This document shows positions 1 through 12,703 of a stretch of 64,000 nucleotides of DNA, in pieces; the stretch's first letter is position 1; every line of letters starts with the position of its first letter. The position numbers were made by a program, and so were the translations under genes. The stretch comes from Protula sp. h YS-2021 (Eukaryota > Annelida > Polychaeta > Sabellida > Serpulidae). The DNA lies in the NCBI GenBank assembly GCA_949752745.1, contig OX457029.1, positions 43,324,500 to 43,388,499 on the forward strand. Direction: 5' to 3'. The notes below the pieces were generated by a model that made no database searches, was not told the DNA's origin, and saw only the letters and a list, made by a program, of their open reading frames with translations.

Positions 1-575
1 CCAAGTGTTTCATATGTAAGGCGGAACCAGCCTGCGAACACAAATTCTTTATCTCTTTGTTTACATTTTGTTCAGTCGCTTCAGAGGGTTCGCATGCCAG
101 CTGAGCACTATCGATTGAACAGTTTGCCCAAGCGCACTTTTTAAGGTTTCGTTGTGCAAGTATTATCTTAAGGAGACTTTCAATTACAAATGCAGCATGT
201 CCGCACGTTGATCCACAAACGGTTTCAAAAAGAAAAAGTTTTTCTCAGGAGACTCCCCGATTATTGCATTAACTTGGCTGAGATTAACTTTCTCGCAGGG
301 CACAGGGAACAGTCATCGAAAAAGACACCTCACATCCAGAAATAAACTATTTCAGCGTCTGTATTTTGAAACTGTAAATGACGGCAACGTAATTGCGGTA
401 GTTACAACGTGCAGGTGGAACACATACGCATAACGGAAATGCATAATCACAGGTAATGGCAACAATCCTACCACGATAAAACTGTTGCACTTTACTTTTT
501 AATTTGACAGAAAGACGGACAACTAAAAAAAAAGTAACCAAACCAGAGATCAACAGAATTAAGAAGTTTACATAC
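1..575. other. Intergenic, nothing recognised
   Basis: No conserved protein, RNA gene or repeat family was recognised here. Short ORFs lack codon-like composition and splice context. Confidence 0.5.
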
Positions 576-723
576 GGGAGGGTGTTTTGACAGGTGATGT
601 GCTGGCGGGCACAGGCGCCTCAGCCCCTGATCGCCTCTCTTCCCCGTGCGGGGTCACTTGCTTGTCCTGCTCTAGCATCGTCGATACAGGCGCCCCCTCG
701 GGCACATCAACCGGGGGCAGGAG
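576..723 (-). CDS. Candidate exon of unknown gene
   Basis: A GC-rich island in AT-rich surroundings. On the minus strand it has a polypyrimidine acceptor ending in CAG just above 723 and a GTATGT donor just below 576. Between them is an open frame rich in Pro, Ser, Glu and Thr that would encode a disordered segment. If the donor is not used, the frame stops two codons later (TAA near 568). It lies about 770 bases downstream of the CFAP126 stop, so it may be an alternative 3' exon of that gene or part of another gene. The plus strand also shows an acceptor (TTTTGACAG, ending about 586) and a GTAAGG donor at about 755, so even the strand is uncertain. No homologue was recognised. Confidence 0.3.
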
Positions 724-1494
724 CTGTGACGGGGGAAGACAACAGGCAAACACAGGTAAGGATATTGTACAACACACGGGGTAACAAAAAGCACAAATCC
801 ACATTACCGCCAATTACGTTCCGATTGACCTGTCAGCATTCCCGCCACCTGCGTTCTGAATGGCCAGTCGTGCGTAATACCACGTAAGTAAATGGACGCA
901 TATTGAGCTTTGTTATGTAGGTAAACGAGAACTCTTGTTACACTTTTAGTTTGTCCAAATTTTTCAATAATGGCCACCGAATAGGATAAAAAATGGGGGG
1001 GGGGGGCTCACTGTGTACAATATTTAGCTCAATATGCGTCTCAGCACACAGCGCAGCGTTGAGCTGTGCGACCATTTCTACGATTTAAAGAGGTTAAAAA
1101 ATATAGGTTGAATCACTAATAAAGCGCCTTTCAAGCATGCATATTAAAAAGCTAGTGTGGCATTTCCAAATTTCTTTCTTTTTTTTTTTTCTGAAAAGTT
1201 AAAATGTTGTCAAATGTGAATATTCAGTGCTTGAAAGCTTCTTCCGCAAAGATCAACGATTTCATATGTACACATATATATGTGTGTGTGTATATATTTT
1301 CGCAAAAAAAAATAGTAATAATAATAATAATAATAATAATTTGAATTTAGTTTTACAGAGAACTTTTCAAACTCTGAATATGCAAAGGAAAAGCAACCGA
1401 AGAATAATCAAGCATGGCTCTGCAACTAACACCAACACAATTAATTGTGTATGGGGCAAAATACCTTAAAATGTACAATCTGATTATCCGTATA
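724..1494. other. Intergenic with simple repeats
   Basis: Contains a poly-G run near 996-1007, a TG/TA tract near 1270-1300 and an (AAT)n microsatellite at about 1315-1340. No polyadenylation signal for CFAP126 was found close to its stop. Nothing else was recognised. Confidence 0.5.
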
Positions 1495-4400
1495 TTAATC
1501 GCCATTATCTGGTACAGGAGACAGCACTGCAAGTTCTTCTGGTTTGGGATAAGTTGTTTTGGGGTAAACTTTGTGAGGCTCATTTTCATGCTCAAGAAAT
1601 TCTGCTGCTATAGTTACGGATCTAGCAGAGCCTGGAGATGTCTTATCTCCCTTTCCGGATCCAACCGGAGCCGTCAATCCTGCTCCATCTATGTCCTGAA
1701 AAAAATACTCGACATTTTCTCTACTTATCACGGTACATTAAGGGACGGCGTTTTTTTTTTGTTATTTGTTCTTCTGGGAAGCGGAGTGCTCTGCAGCTCT
1801 AGGGAAAAGGCGGAACCAACTAGTTGTTCTCGGGTGCGGCTGTAACCCCCCCCCCCCGCCCCCCCCCCCAAAAAAAAATAATAATAATAATAAAATAATA
1901 ATAATAATAATAAATAAACAAACACACAAAAAAAGGAAATAATCAAAAATTGTTAACGAAAATAATAAAATAAAACAATCAAATGCCTTTTTTTTCTTCA
2001 GCTGTTTCAGGCGGTCCGTAAATTCACTCTCTCGCCTCCTAGATAAAGCTAGTGGGGCAGGGAGAGTTTACATTACACACAGTGAAAGACATAAAAAAGC
2101 ATTAACACAACATACTATCCAAAGCGTACGATTCTTCAAATGAAAATTTTGAGTACTTCAGCATTATTTTATCATTTATTATGCACAGTATCAAATTATT
2201 AATTTAAGGCAAAAAGTAGAATGCTATCATCAAAGAAAACCAATGAAAGATGAAAGATGGTACATAATAAAGGCAACATCAATTAAAAGTTAAACATTTG
2301 GCATTTTTAGCAGTTCAAACAATTAAATTATGTACGGGAAATTTAAGAAATTATTTCGCTGAAGTTTTTGTGTAGCTTAAGAGTTCCATACTTATTCATT
2401 TCAAGGATCATTTTATCTGAGTTACTAATGCAGAAAATGAACCGTCAGTATAACAGAAGCTTTCTTTTACTCTTTGAAATTCTAACATCGCGTAATATAT
2501 ATTGAAACAGTGGTCCTTTAAAAAGGTTTTACAAAGTAAATCCAGTCTCGATATGACAAGAAAGAAATAAATTCATAATATCAACAATTAATACGTACTC
2601 CTTTATTTTTCCGCGTAACATTTTTCTGCTGTCCTTCTATGACAACGTTGGAATCTTTCATGTGTCGCCGAAGTTTATCCTGGGCATTAGCGCAGCGGGC
2701 AGTCTCGACAGTGGCGCAGTTTCCTGCCAATAAGCAACACTAACGTAAACACCCCGTGAGCACGATCCGCCCGGGGCTGGCCTCACCTATTTTTAACACC
2801 ACGGTTTTACCGACACACTATCCTTGCTAACTTGTTAATACCCAGTAACTTCAGCTGCCTCTGAATGTGTCTATACAACAGACGCTCGTTATTTCGGACC
2901 CACCTGGAGCATATCAATTCGTCGTGATTCAACTGGCCTTAATTATATCTAATAAAAGAGTACACAATGTTATACTGGGAACGGAAATTTTCTTCCGAGT
3001 AATATATAGTTAGGTTTCAGTCTACTCCAGATATGCCTGAGGCCGCTGCTTAAACACACAAACCCAAAAACTATGCCCCAGGTTATCAGGTGAATATATG
3101 CACGCTGGATCTCAATATAATAATGTACAGGATCCACGACAAGATGAAACTTACCAATTTTGTGAACATATTTCTTTTTACGTTTGTTATTTTGTAATAC
3201 TTAAAATTTTGGACACACTCGTGTTTACTATTTTGTCTAGTTTTATAATTTTGCACTGTAAAGAGCAAATATTGTAATTTTCTAACTGTAAAATTCTGGT
3301 TACTTAAAGCCATAAATCTTGGAACATATCTGTTAATTTACGGCAAAAGCTTCTAACACGGGCATGGTAAATTCAGTTCATTTGTGACATACCTGGAATT
3401 TTCTTTGGTAAATCCCAAGTTCCAACAAAATCTCCCCAGGGATTTTTATCTGATCTGTGAACATCTTCTTGTATGTGGCCACGGTCATTTGCAATAATTT
3501 GCGTGAAACCTTCTTGAGCTTTTGGTCGCTTCATAACAGAACCAGACAAGATGGCAATAAAATGATATATATATGGCGGAGTCATCAATATGTCGGAGGG
3601 AAACTTTTTCTTCATTACCTTAAGCCTACTTTTCACAAACACGTTCAAGAATTCATTAATAACTGACTGACCTTCACCGAGTATTATGTTTGAACTCTGA
3701 ACTTTGAACACAAAACTTGAAATTAACCAGATATCATATACAGTATAATAAGCTGGGCTAAAAACAGAAGGCAATAACATCATGGATTTTTTTGTCAAAC
3801 ATAACATCATACTGGCATTGTAATGAAGCATTGAATATTTGGCTTTGCTTATAATAGATTGCATTTATCTAAGTTTAATTTGAAACAATTCCAGAAAAGT
3901 CAGATGCACAAGGGTTATATATCAACGCTACCTTGCTACCTGTCAGTGTTAACTGGAGAAATCGCAAGTTAGAAAAGTTAGAAAGCCTTTGTTAACAGTT
4001 TAAAATATCAAATAAAAAACATCATAAGAAAATAAGGTGAAGTAGTGTAACCGTGTTAAACCTGAGTGCAAAGCATATTCCGGAAAGATAATTATATCTT
4101 TAGTCAGGTTAAAGTAGAGACCAACACCAAAAAATAAGACAGATCCTTTTTGCAAAAAAAAAAAAAAAAAACCTTACGAGAAGACAAAGTTTTCAACTAA
4201 AAAATGCATGTTGTGTTTTCTTTAAGTGGAAAGAAATTCCAAACAAACGTCTATTCCAAAAAGGTCTGCCTATAAATCTATTATTGTAGAAAACGAAATC
4301 CTTTCATTATTTTATTAAGTTAGGTTAGAAATTTTATAAAAAATAATTCATATTCTTGCCCTTGAAGCAAAACAAATAAGTACAAAACAATAACTGAAGA

Positions 4401-6339
4401 AAAAAGACTTTTGTGAAATTTAAATATCATCACTGACTAAACTATTAAAGGTGAACGAAAAAAAAAGCAGAATTGGATTTTTAAATTTTATTTGCCATTT
4501 ATTATTAATTAATTATTCAACTGTATTTACATTTTTTCTATGATAAAGGTTTTTTTTCATTTCTTCGACTTTCAGTTCATCAGTATTCAGAATATTTGCT
4601 TAAATTTTTGTTTTGTTTGGTTATCAGTATTAAAATCAGGAAAGCCATCTTATAAAGCGTTATTTCGAAGTCCTTCTAAATATCTATTGCAGTACTATAA
4701 CAAAAATTGCTGTGCTAATAAAAAATAATATATATATATGTATTTATGTATGTATGTACGGATCATTTCGGCGGGGGCCATGGCCTCAGATTCTGAAAAT
4801 GGCCCCCAGTTTGTTTTGTTTTGTTTTTTTTGCCTGGGGGGGGGGGGGGCGCGCTTTTGCCCCCAGTTTCTGAAAATGGCCCCCAGATTTCATAACATTT
4901 TTAGAATTAAAGAATTATTTGATATAAAAAATGATATTTTAAGAACGGTTCAAAGACATGCGTACTTTTTTATCGCACATTATTAATCTGCTTAAGCAAT
5001 CAACTGTGTTTACAGTTTGTGAGGAAAATATGTTGCAAAATCGACCTAATTTGTCTCTTTTGATAAATTCATTTTATGGTCGTCAAGGCTTTAAAAATGG
5101 CCCACATTCGTTTTGGCTGGGGACCATCAGCCCCAAGTCGCAAAATCCCCAAAATATCCCTGATATATATATATATGTTAATAGATTAAAATCACTCTTC
5201 AGCTTCAAAATGACAAGGATCCGCCTCGCAAAAAAGGACATATAACATTTACTAGGATTAGTTCACACACAGACAATATGTTGCCAGAATGTACCTACCC
5301 CTGACTGATAATGATTATTGAACCACGTTGCCTATAACATTTTAAAATACATCCACGTATGCGCTATACCAGTATTTAGACTCAGACCATTCAGTGCTGT
5401 TAAGTTTAGCCTTACATAAGACAAAATAATCAGCGAGAGAGAGAGAATAACTGATCCACACGTAAACATTAAAAGACAAAACAATTGCTGAGCTATGCAC
5501 TTGTATAAATTTAGCAAGTGGGGATCCCTTTTTCCATCCCTGTCGGTCAATTGACAAAGCTAATATTTGCAGTGTATTAAAATTAACGATTCCATTTGTT
5601 GGAATAAACTTACATTTTTATGTTCCATGGGAACTTCCCAGTTCTGCAGTCGATGCGAAACAAATGCGCTTTCGTACTGAAACCAGACACACAACATTTT
5701 TGATATCATACACGTTTCTACATTTTGTTCATCACTGTGACTTGCAGGCGAAACGGTAGGACAGATAAAGATATCTAGATCCACGGTACAGACAACAGAA
5801 ATCACAACCCAAAGGACAATCCTAAGTTATGACTTTTGAATTGCAATGTGAACATACAAACAAAAATGCTTCGGTCATGACTAAACGAGGAGAATTCGAA
5901 GAAAAAACTTGGCGCTGATGAAAATATATTTAATGTCTCATTAATCAACATTTTTAAAGGTGAATGGAATTCACCTTGTACTGGTGAATTCAAGGTAAAT
6001 GCAAAGTTGCATCTGTGTTTATACCCCAAAAGGTGCTTGGTGTCGGAAAAAATGTAAAAATGTTAGCCAGATACAACAAGCCATCGTCGAAGGCGCAGAC
6101 CCCAACCGGGCAAAACAAGTCGCCATTTTTGGCAATTTTTTACCGATTTGAAAAACAACTTCAATATACATATTTTCACTGTACACGGTTGCATATGGCT
6201 AGAAAAAATAGAGTCGGAGAACTCGCGTGGAAACCACCTAGGTCTTACATTAGAGTTATCTAATAAATTGGCAAGTTTTGACAAGTCGCCATTTTGGCAA
6301 TTTTTTAGCGATTTGAAAAATAACACGACGCTGCACAAC

Positions 6340-6397
<58 letters not shown>

Positions 6398-8198
6398 CGT
6401 GCAATGTAGCATATGCCTAGGATAAATAGTTTCGGAAAACTCGCGTGGAAAGCACCCAAGTCTAACATTGCAGTTATATCAAAAGATCACAATTTTTGAC
6501 AAGTCGAAATTTTGGCAATTTTTGGCCGATTTGAAAAATAACACGACGTTGCACAACTTACATTTATATATTTTCACTGTGCGAGGTTGCATATGCCTGG
6601 GGCAAATATTTTTGGAGAACTTGCGAGGAAACAAAACAAAACGGTTGTGATCTAAAAAGTGCGATAATATCACCGCCTGTCCGTAGCAATCTCACAATTC
6701 ACAAAGCTTTGTGTGGTAGACCTCTCATTTTTATATACCTAGAAATCTTTCTGGGTCAAGAAAACACAAAGAAAGGTCAATTGCACTCGATGATGAACAA
6801 ATTTTTTTCTTTTTCAAAAAGAGCGGGAAAAAAATACTCAACTACAGAAGGCGCAACACTACACGGGGGAGGCAAACTTTACCCGAAGATAGCCAATATC
6901 TAAAAAAAATATCGTCTCGTTATTTTTTCCATAAGGTAATTCATACCTTCCGATCTTTCCGATAGAGGTATCGTTTCGACTGCAAACTATTTGGATTATG
7001 TTATGACGAAATAAGCCAAATTACACTTTGGTCGTTTCCAATGAAATGCGCAAAAAAAACCGCGTTTTGAATACAAACTAAACGGGTAAAAAATGAAAGA
7101 AATGGCGGAGAGGTTTCGCCTAACTGTCAAATTTCTCCGCACCCAAGAGAAATCGCCTTTTTTAACGACCCATATGCTATTTCAAAATTTTATAAAGAAT
7201 TTGTACAAATAATTTTAAGTTTCAATTTCTTTTACGTTCCGAGTATAGCTGTTTTCTTCTATTAGTGCTTTTTTTAACCCGGTTCCCTTGCAGTCGAAAT
7301 TCAAAATTCTTGCGCATTTTCATCGGAAAACCCAAAGTGTCATTTGGCTTATGTTATAGGAAAAACATCAAAATTCCAATTTTCTTTCAAAAAACGCAAT
7401 TTTCTATTTAAAAAGCAATCATATGATCTTTCGAAATCTAGTATAAACACTCGTATTTTTCAGCCCCTTCAATAAGCCAGTTCGCACTTTTGACTTCGCC
7501 GAAAAGTTTTTGCGTTTCGGCTGAATTCAGGTGGGATAAGGATATAAAGAATGATAGGAAAAAACGGCAAAAATCAACAAAATTCCATTTTGCCAGAAAT
7601 ATATTCACATGTTGGTTATTAAAGGGACTGAATAATATGTAAAATAGTTTTTAAAAGACCATATGATGGCTTTATAAATTTGAAAATGTGCATGTTGAAA
7701 GAAAATTAGAATTTTTATATTTTTCCCTTATCATTTCTTTATAATTTATCCCCCAACATTTTCAGTCGAAACAACACCTCCACCGGAAAAATCCCAAAGT
7801 GCGAATTGGCTTATAGCCAAGTTATTTTTAAAGTGATGGTCGAAAGCCTCAGTGGGCCTCAATTTTGAATTCCGTGATAGGTGCTCTAACCCACGGTATT
7901 CGCTTAGCCAAGTTAGTTGCAGCGAACGTCAATCCTCTGCTTACCACTCCGAGCCGGAATCGAACTCGGAACCTTGGGATTACCTGATCAAGGCTGATTA
8001 ATATATTTCTGGCAAAATGGAATTTTTTTATTTTGCCATTTTTTATTATTTCTTTATATCCTTATACCAACTGAATTTACTTGTAGTCGAAGTGTGATTT
8101 GGCTGTCACCAGGGATGTTCTTGTTAAAAAATGTTGGTGGTTAAAGAGCTTCACGCAGCTGGATAACTCACCTGGTTTGCGCTAAAACTCGTAGACAT
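1495..8198 (-). CDS. CFAP126: CFAP126 (Flattop), complete, five exons
   Basis: Minus-strand exons are 8172-8198, 5614-5676, 3393-3528, 2599-2723 and 1495-1695, each bounded by GT-AG sites. Phases join (0, 0, 1, 0) to give 183 codons plus a TAA stop; human CFAP126 has 177. The 27-nt first exon encodes MSTSFSANQ. Exon 2 carries the YESAF...LQNWE segment. Exon 3 holds the family signature EGFTQIIANDRGH (residues 36-48) and NPWGDFVGTW (59-68). The C-terminal third is polar and low in hydrophobics, as in other Flattop proteins. Flattop is a cilia/flagella-associated microtubule inner protein of the axonemal doublet; in mouse it also acts in basal-body docking and positioning. The start was chosen because SANQ directly precedes the tyrosine of exon 2, as in vertebrates. 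The introns hold satellites, MITEs and a SINE. Identification is by recalled family motifs, not a search. Confidence 0.93.
1843..1918. repeat. Poly-C tract plus (AAT)n microsatellite
   Basis: Two C-runs followed by A8 and interrupted AAT repeats, in the last intron of CFAP126. Similar homopolymer/AAT combinations occur at about 1315-1340 and 25154-25227. Confidence 0.8.
4758..5157. repeat. Dispersed G/C-patch repeat in CFAP126 intron 2
   Basis: The motif CTGAAAATGGCCCCCAG occurs at about 4793 and 4871 with a poly-G patch between. A diverged copy (AAAATGGCCCACATTCG) lies near 5094, followed by GGCTGGGGACCATCAGCCCC. It looks like a degenerate interspersed repeat. Ends and class are not resolved. 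Confidence 0.4.
6116..6640. repeat. ~165-bp tandem repeat, three copies, with (TA)n
   Basis: Diverged copies start with CAAGTCG(C/A)(C/A)ATTTTTGGCAATTTTT at about 6116, 6281 and 6500. Each continues through a GATTTGAAAAA(C/T)AAC block, a GCATATG(C/G)CTA block and an AACTCGCGTGGAAA-type block. The middle copy is lengthened by a (TA)n tract at 6344-6394. The array lies in CFAP126 intron 1. The monomer length resembles known ~160-bp bivalve satellites, but no relationship was tested. Confidence 0.75.
7011..7352. mobile_element. MITE copy 1 (342 bp)
   Basis: Terminal inverted repeats: ATAAGCCAAATTACACTTTGG on the left, and the inverse of ATAAGCCAAATGACACTTTGG on the right at 7331-7352. The interior is non-coding and AT-rich. 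Its length matches the neighbouring copy. It lies in CFAP126 intron 1. Confidence 0.6.
7472..7814. mobile_element. MITE copy 2 (343 bp)
   Basis: Same family as the element at 7011-7352: left end ATAAGCCAGTTCGCACTTTTG, right end the inverse of ATAAGCCAATTCGCACTTTGG. Its left ~140 bp is also an imperfect inverted copy of 8004-8104, so the locus seems to hold pieces of at least three family members. Confidence 0.6.
7824..7993 (-). mobile_element. tRNA-derived SINE fragment
   Basis: The minus strand begins with a tRNA T-arm/B-box-like motif (GAGTTCGATTCCGGCTC). It continues into a body with the landmarks TAAGC...GACGTTCGC, GCTAAGCGAA, GGTTAGAGCACC and TTTCGACC. The same body occurs at 55574-55703. 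The 5' half of the tRNA-like region (A box) is missing. It resembles the tRNA-headed SINEs of molluscs; the subfamily is not assigned. It separates two MITE fragments. Confidence 0.6.
8004..8104. mobile_element. MITE fragment (right end only)
   Basis: The inverse complement matches 7472-7612, including the CAAAATGGAATTTT and TTTATATCCTTAT blocks and the terminal AGTGTGATTTGGCT. Only one end is present beside the SINE. Confidence 0.5.
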
Positions 8199-9700
8199 GA
8201 TTTTATTTTGACAATCCTTGTCTGCACACCAACGGATAGAAGATCAAGATACTTCTACAACTCTTTCCAGCTGTCTTTCACCGGAAGTATCATTTGTTGT
8301 TGTGGTTACACATTTATCGCGTTTTCACGTTTATGCTACTTGAGTGTTACAGCCATTTTGAATAAGAGAAATAACTGTTTCAGCTGACAAAAAAAAGAAA
8401 AGAAATAATCTTGCTTTAGCCACTGAGAGCTCTACTTCTACAAATATTCTATAGTGATTAAACAGATATTTACCGGAACAGAACTACAATTCTAAGAGCA
8501 ACATACCTTTGATTTGCCGTGCGAAAAGCAAAATGAACGCAACAACTGAAACGATCTAATTGAATGGGGTAAAACACCGCAAGGCGTTAAGTCGTAACCC
8601 GAGGTTTTTTTCAGATTCAGCTTGACTGCTAAATGATAAGTCTTGATAGAACTGACGGAAATCTTTTCATTTCTCAAGAAGAAATTCCAATAACTGATGT
8701 AACAGCGACATGCTCGATGGCCCTATCAATGTAGGAAAATCAGAAGAAAAACGCCATTCATAGAGATATACGTTATTGGTTGAATCTTAGTAAGCTGACT
8801 ATATACTGCGTAAAATCTTGCCATTCAAGAAGAAAACTGACAGCACATATATGAATTTGAAAAAACTCTTGAAGAGGATGATCTTAACACCATTGGGGTT
8901 GCTCTAGACTGCCAGGTTTCAGGGGAAGCGGAAGACTCTTCAAAGTCGAACAAAGTCGAGAAGGTACGCCACTAACAAAATTAGACGAGACGGCCTCTGC
9001 TCCTTAATCTTCAGAAGTACCTTAAGCAATATCATTGATGGAGATAATGCATAAAGCGTGGACTGTGGCCATTGAAACCGCAAAGCATCAAAGCCATCGA
9101 ATGCGGGTCCGAATACAAAAGAGGGAGACAGAAATTCAAGCATTTAGAAAACATGCCTGCCATTAAAGACGGCAGTTCAATCAATTCACAATCATGCCTG
9201 CGATTATAGCGACCTCCCAGTAAATCATGGATTTGAGAGAATACACCCTGTATGCACTGTTTAACCTGCCCAAGAAGCAACACCCGATAACACGATGAGA
9301 AGTTAATCGATTGCCTCCTGCACAGCAGAGGACTTCCTTTGTAAGGAAACACAACATCGCTGACTTGGTACCTTCTTGCTTCTCTATATATGAGACGCGG
9401 CCACCAATCGAGAGATCTGAGAGACTGACCAGATTAGCGTGTGAGACTGCATTACAACTGAAATTTTCGGAAAGAAATTCTGGCCAAGTGAACTTTTTTC
9501 CAGCTACTAAGAGATCCAGCAGAGATCCGAGTAACAAACAACCGTTCTAATATTGGGCATATTGCACTTAAACGCAAATAAATATATTGAAAACCATTAT
9601 GCCTTACTTTCTCACAGTTTACGGCCAACAATTTAAATCTTAATAGAATTTGTACAACCGAGCACATTCTGCTTTATCCTGAGCGATGGGACTGTACCTG
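8199..9700. other. 5' flank of CFAP126; unrecognised sequence
   Basis: Minus-strand upstream region of CFAP126; its promoter must lie here, but no TATA-like or other clear element was picked out. At 8880-9550 base composition is more even and small ORFs occur on both strands (for example 9181-9537 minus), none matching a known family. It could be an old repeat or a non-coding exon. Confidence 0.4.
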
Positions 9701-11496
9701 TCAAGCAATTTGAAAGCGCTACAGAGAGCGAGAGGGTGTCACATTCTATCACCATTTGGCATCTTTATGTTTATTTGCACATCTATGTCCTTTTGTTGCA
9801 TGTCATATGTAGGGTCTTATCAAGAGCTCTCAGCTCTCATGGATAATATTATAATGGGTATTTACATTTGTGTACATACGTCTCGATTTTTTTATAGGAA
9901 TAGGTTAATCTGATGTTTATTTCCTTTACTGTTCTGGAACTTATGACACACTGTCATATTGCTCTTATAATTTTAGACTGCATGAGTACGTTTGGATACA
10001 AACTGTATTTGTTGAATTATACATATATAATTTAATCTGTGGTTATTTCAAACAATCTTGCGTTTTTCAGTGCTTCCATGGACGCTACAACACTAAGATG
10101 GCCGTGTTTCATTTCACATGCTGTATACAATATTGGTGTTTCCAATTTCTATATCACCTCTTTATATGTTTTATCCTATCTTCTTATTGTTTTAACTATG
10201 GCACCTGGAGGGAATGGGGTAGGGAGGGGGAATCAAAATATATATATATATTTTTCTTTCTTTCTTTCTTTCTTTTTTTCTTTCTTTCTTTCTTTCTTTT
10301 CCTTCGTCTACCACTTCTGTGGCGATTGTAACTCATTCACCTTTTAGGCCCTTCTTCCTGACCTCTTACCTTACGGTTTTGTATCGTTTACCAGATGTCC
10401 TGGTATCTCTGCAGCGGTTGTTGTCTCTTTTGCTGTTTTAGTAGCTCATATAGTAAGGACAGTAAAAAGGCATGCAAGAAGGTATCGGGATCTTTACTGC
10501 GAAAGGAGTATCGCCTACAATGCTGAACGCTCAGGACCCGGCCCCAATTAATTCTGGGTGATTCTAAAATAATGTTAAAATACTTATAATTATGTCCAGG
10601 TGTTAGCTTATAAGGTATGCTACTGCGGGCTGCGTTAAAACTATCTTTTAAGTCTGCTATGAAATATGCTTCAATTATAATCTTGCCAAAGAATCTTTGG
10701 AATAGTTGAACATGGGGAATAATGTTTTATAAACACCTACCAAAAGACTTGAGTGATCCTTATGTGCAGTCTTCGAAATGAAACCAGCAAAAAAGCTTTA
10801 CTTTAACCTGTGAAAAAGTCATCCTCAAAGAAGAAATTGTCCCCCTCAAAAGTCCAAAATTATTTCAAGAAAAACACCTTTACGAATTTGATGCATTTGT
10901 TAAATAAGGCAGGAACAGCTCACGGGCAATATTGTTAAATTTGTTAAAATACTAAAAACATTCGTCTGTCAAAAGTTTATCCAATTCAGTTTTTAAGTGA
11001 GATTTTTTAATCTTGTTTCAACTTTAATTTAATTAGAAAAACTGTCTTTTCTCTATACAGATGTAACTTTTTGTTCCAAAAATAAGCCTTTTGTTGAAAT
11101 TGAGGTTTAGCGTTATACAAAACGAATGAAAATATCTTTTCGTTACTTCCTGCAAAATAATTAATATAAAACAAATAAGAAAGATTTTATTTTAGGGAAT
11201 ACAAACTTGATTTCAACATCACTTTCTATTCAATCTAGCTGTAATAGTTTCTACTTTAAACTTGTGATAATGACACATTGTTAACGGCTTCATAAAAGCA
11301 TGCAAACATTTGTTATGTTTTTAGGATTAAAGCATCAAATAAAACATCAACGTATGAAAAGTCTTCATAATATTGATTTTGCCTGTCACGGTGATGAAAC
11401 GGATGTAAACATTAATTAGTTAATTAAGAATTTATTTAACTGAATACGTTAGATACTATTTAACAACATCAGAGACCTTCCCCATTTTCCCTGCTT
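9701..11496. other. Intergenic, AT-rich
   Basis: No gene recognised. Contains the (CTTT)n microsatellite at about 10251-10302 and otherwise anonymous AT-rich sequence. Confidence 0.5.
10251..10302. repeat. (CTTT)n microsatellite
   Basis: Interrupted run of TTTC units preceded by a short (TA)n tract. Confidence 0.9.
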
Positions 11497-11940
11497 TTGA
11501 AGTACACTCGACGAGGAAAACGACGGGTAAAATGGGTAAATAAGCTTGAAAATTTATTCATCGCGTTAAACATTATTGGCGCAAAACATCAATGCACACC
11601 CTTGTTACACTATGCTGGGGACGAAGATAAAGATATTTCTCAAACGCTTCCAGAAACTGTGGGAGATTTTAAAACGATCAAAATGCAATTAAATATTTTT
11701 TTATCACTGCATTTGAAATTTTTGGGTCATCAGAAAATATGGGCAGTTATTCCACAAGGCTGCGTAAAATGGCACAAATATAAGAATTCACAGACACGCA
11801 CTTTGATATCAAACATTAATTATTATCAACATACGAGATACTGTAGTATTTATTTTCAAGCGAGAAGATTTTGCGCAGTTAGGCAACAAGTGAACAATAT
11901 AAAGTTTAATAAAGTTCTTTCTTTATACAAAGCGTTGTGA
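11497..11940 (+). pseudogene. Ty3/gypsy-type gag-like remnant
   Basis: A 147-codon open frame. Its first half resembles the capsid-like N-terminal part of retrotransposon Gag proteins common in invertebrate Ty3/gypsy elements: a WVNKLENLFIALNI helix, then LLHYAGDE..DI.QTLPET, then a DFKT...LN.F segment. The second half (after about residue 70) shows no Gag features. No zinc knuckle, protease, reverse transcriptase or LTR pair was found nearby, so this looks like a detached fragment. A host-domesticated Gag-like gene is possible but less likely, given the short length and the loss of similarity. Resemblance is by eye. Confidence 0.45.
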
Positions 11941-12690
11941 AAATTCTTTCTTGAGTAAACATTCTAAAATGTTGGATATTCGCAAAACCGTACTTTTGTC
12001 TGTCAAAATACATGTTAAAAGTTTATTTAAAAATTAGCCTAAATATATACAAAAAGTGTGTGTTGATACACAGGCTTTCAGAATAATATTTTGTGGAGGA
12101 CACTTCTTATCACATATGTTACCATGCGTGTTAAATAGAAAAGTGTGTAATTTTGAAGCCCACGCGGTCCATGCAGTGTTTAAAAAGGTAATTTTCAATC
12201 AGTGCTCCTCGTCTGCAGAAAGAGATTAGCACTCCGCGATAGGGGTCGTTTTAAAACGTCACAGACACGCATGTCAACCAATTAGTATGCGCTGTTACAG
12301 CAATCTGAGTCGGAATCCTATTTTCCAGTTTGAAGGCCTCAACTGTCATGTGTGCAAATCGAATAAGAAAAAGCAATCGTGAAATGAAAATGGGGGGGGG
12401 GGGGGGAGGGGGGTTAAATCACATTAATACCACCAAAGTGATGTGATTTGTTTAATACTACATTACAATTCGGTGTCGAAAAGCACTACATCAACCGGAA
12501 ATGTGTCTGGACGCCCTGAGCGAGAAGTCAGACGTTAGAGTTATCTGAGTCAGAAACCAAAGAAATTGAAGGAGGTAAAACAGATTCCAGCAATGCTATG
12601 AAAATAACGCAAAATTCGAAAGTAACCCGTACGTAAAAACCGATCTCAAAACGAAAGGACAAATCGCAACACTACATGCACGTGCCACCA
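11941..12690. other. Intergenic with poly-G patch
   Basis: Anonymous sequence with a G-rich run at about 12391-12414. No gene recognised. Confidence 0.5.
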
Positions 12691-12703
12691 TGTGCAGGAT
12701 CAC

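Noticed and set aside
6063..6468. Ile-Tyr repeat ORFs
   Set aside because: They come from the (TA)n tract inside a non-coding tandem repeat.
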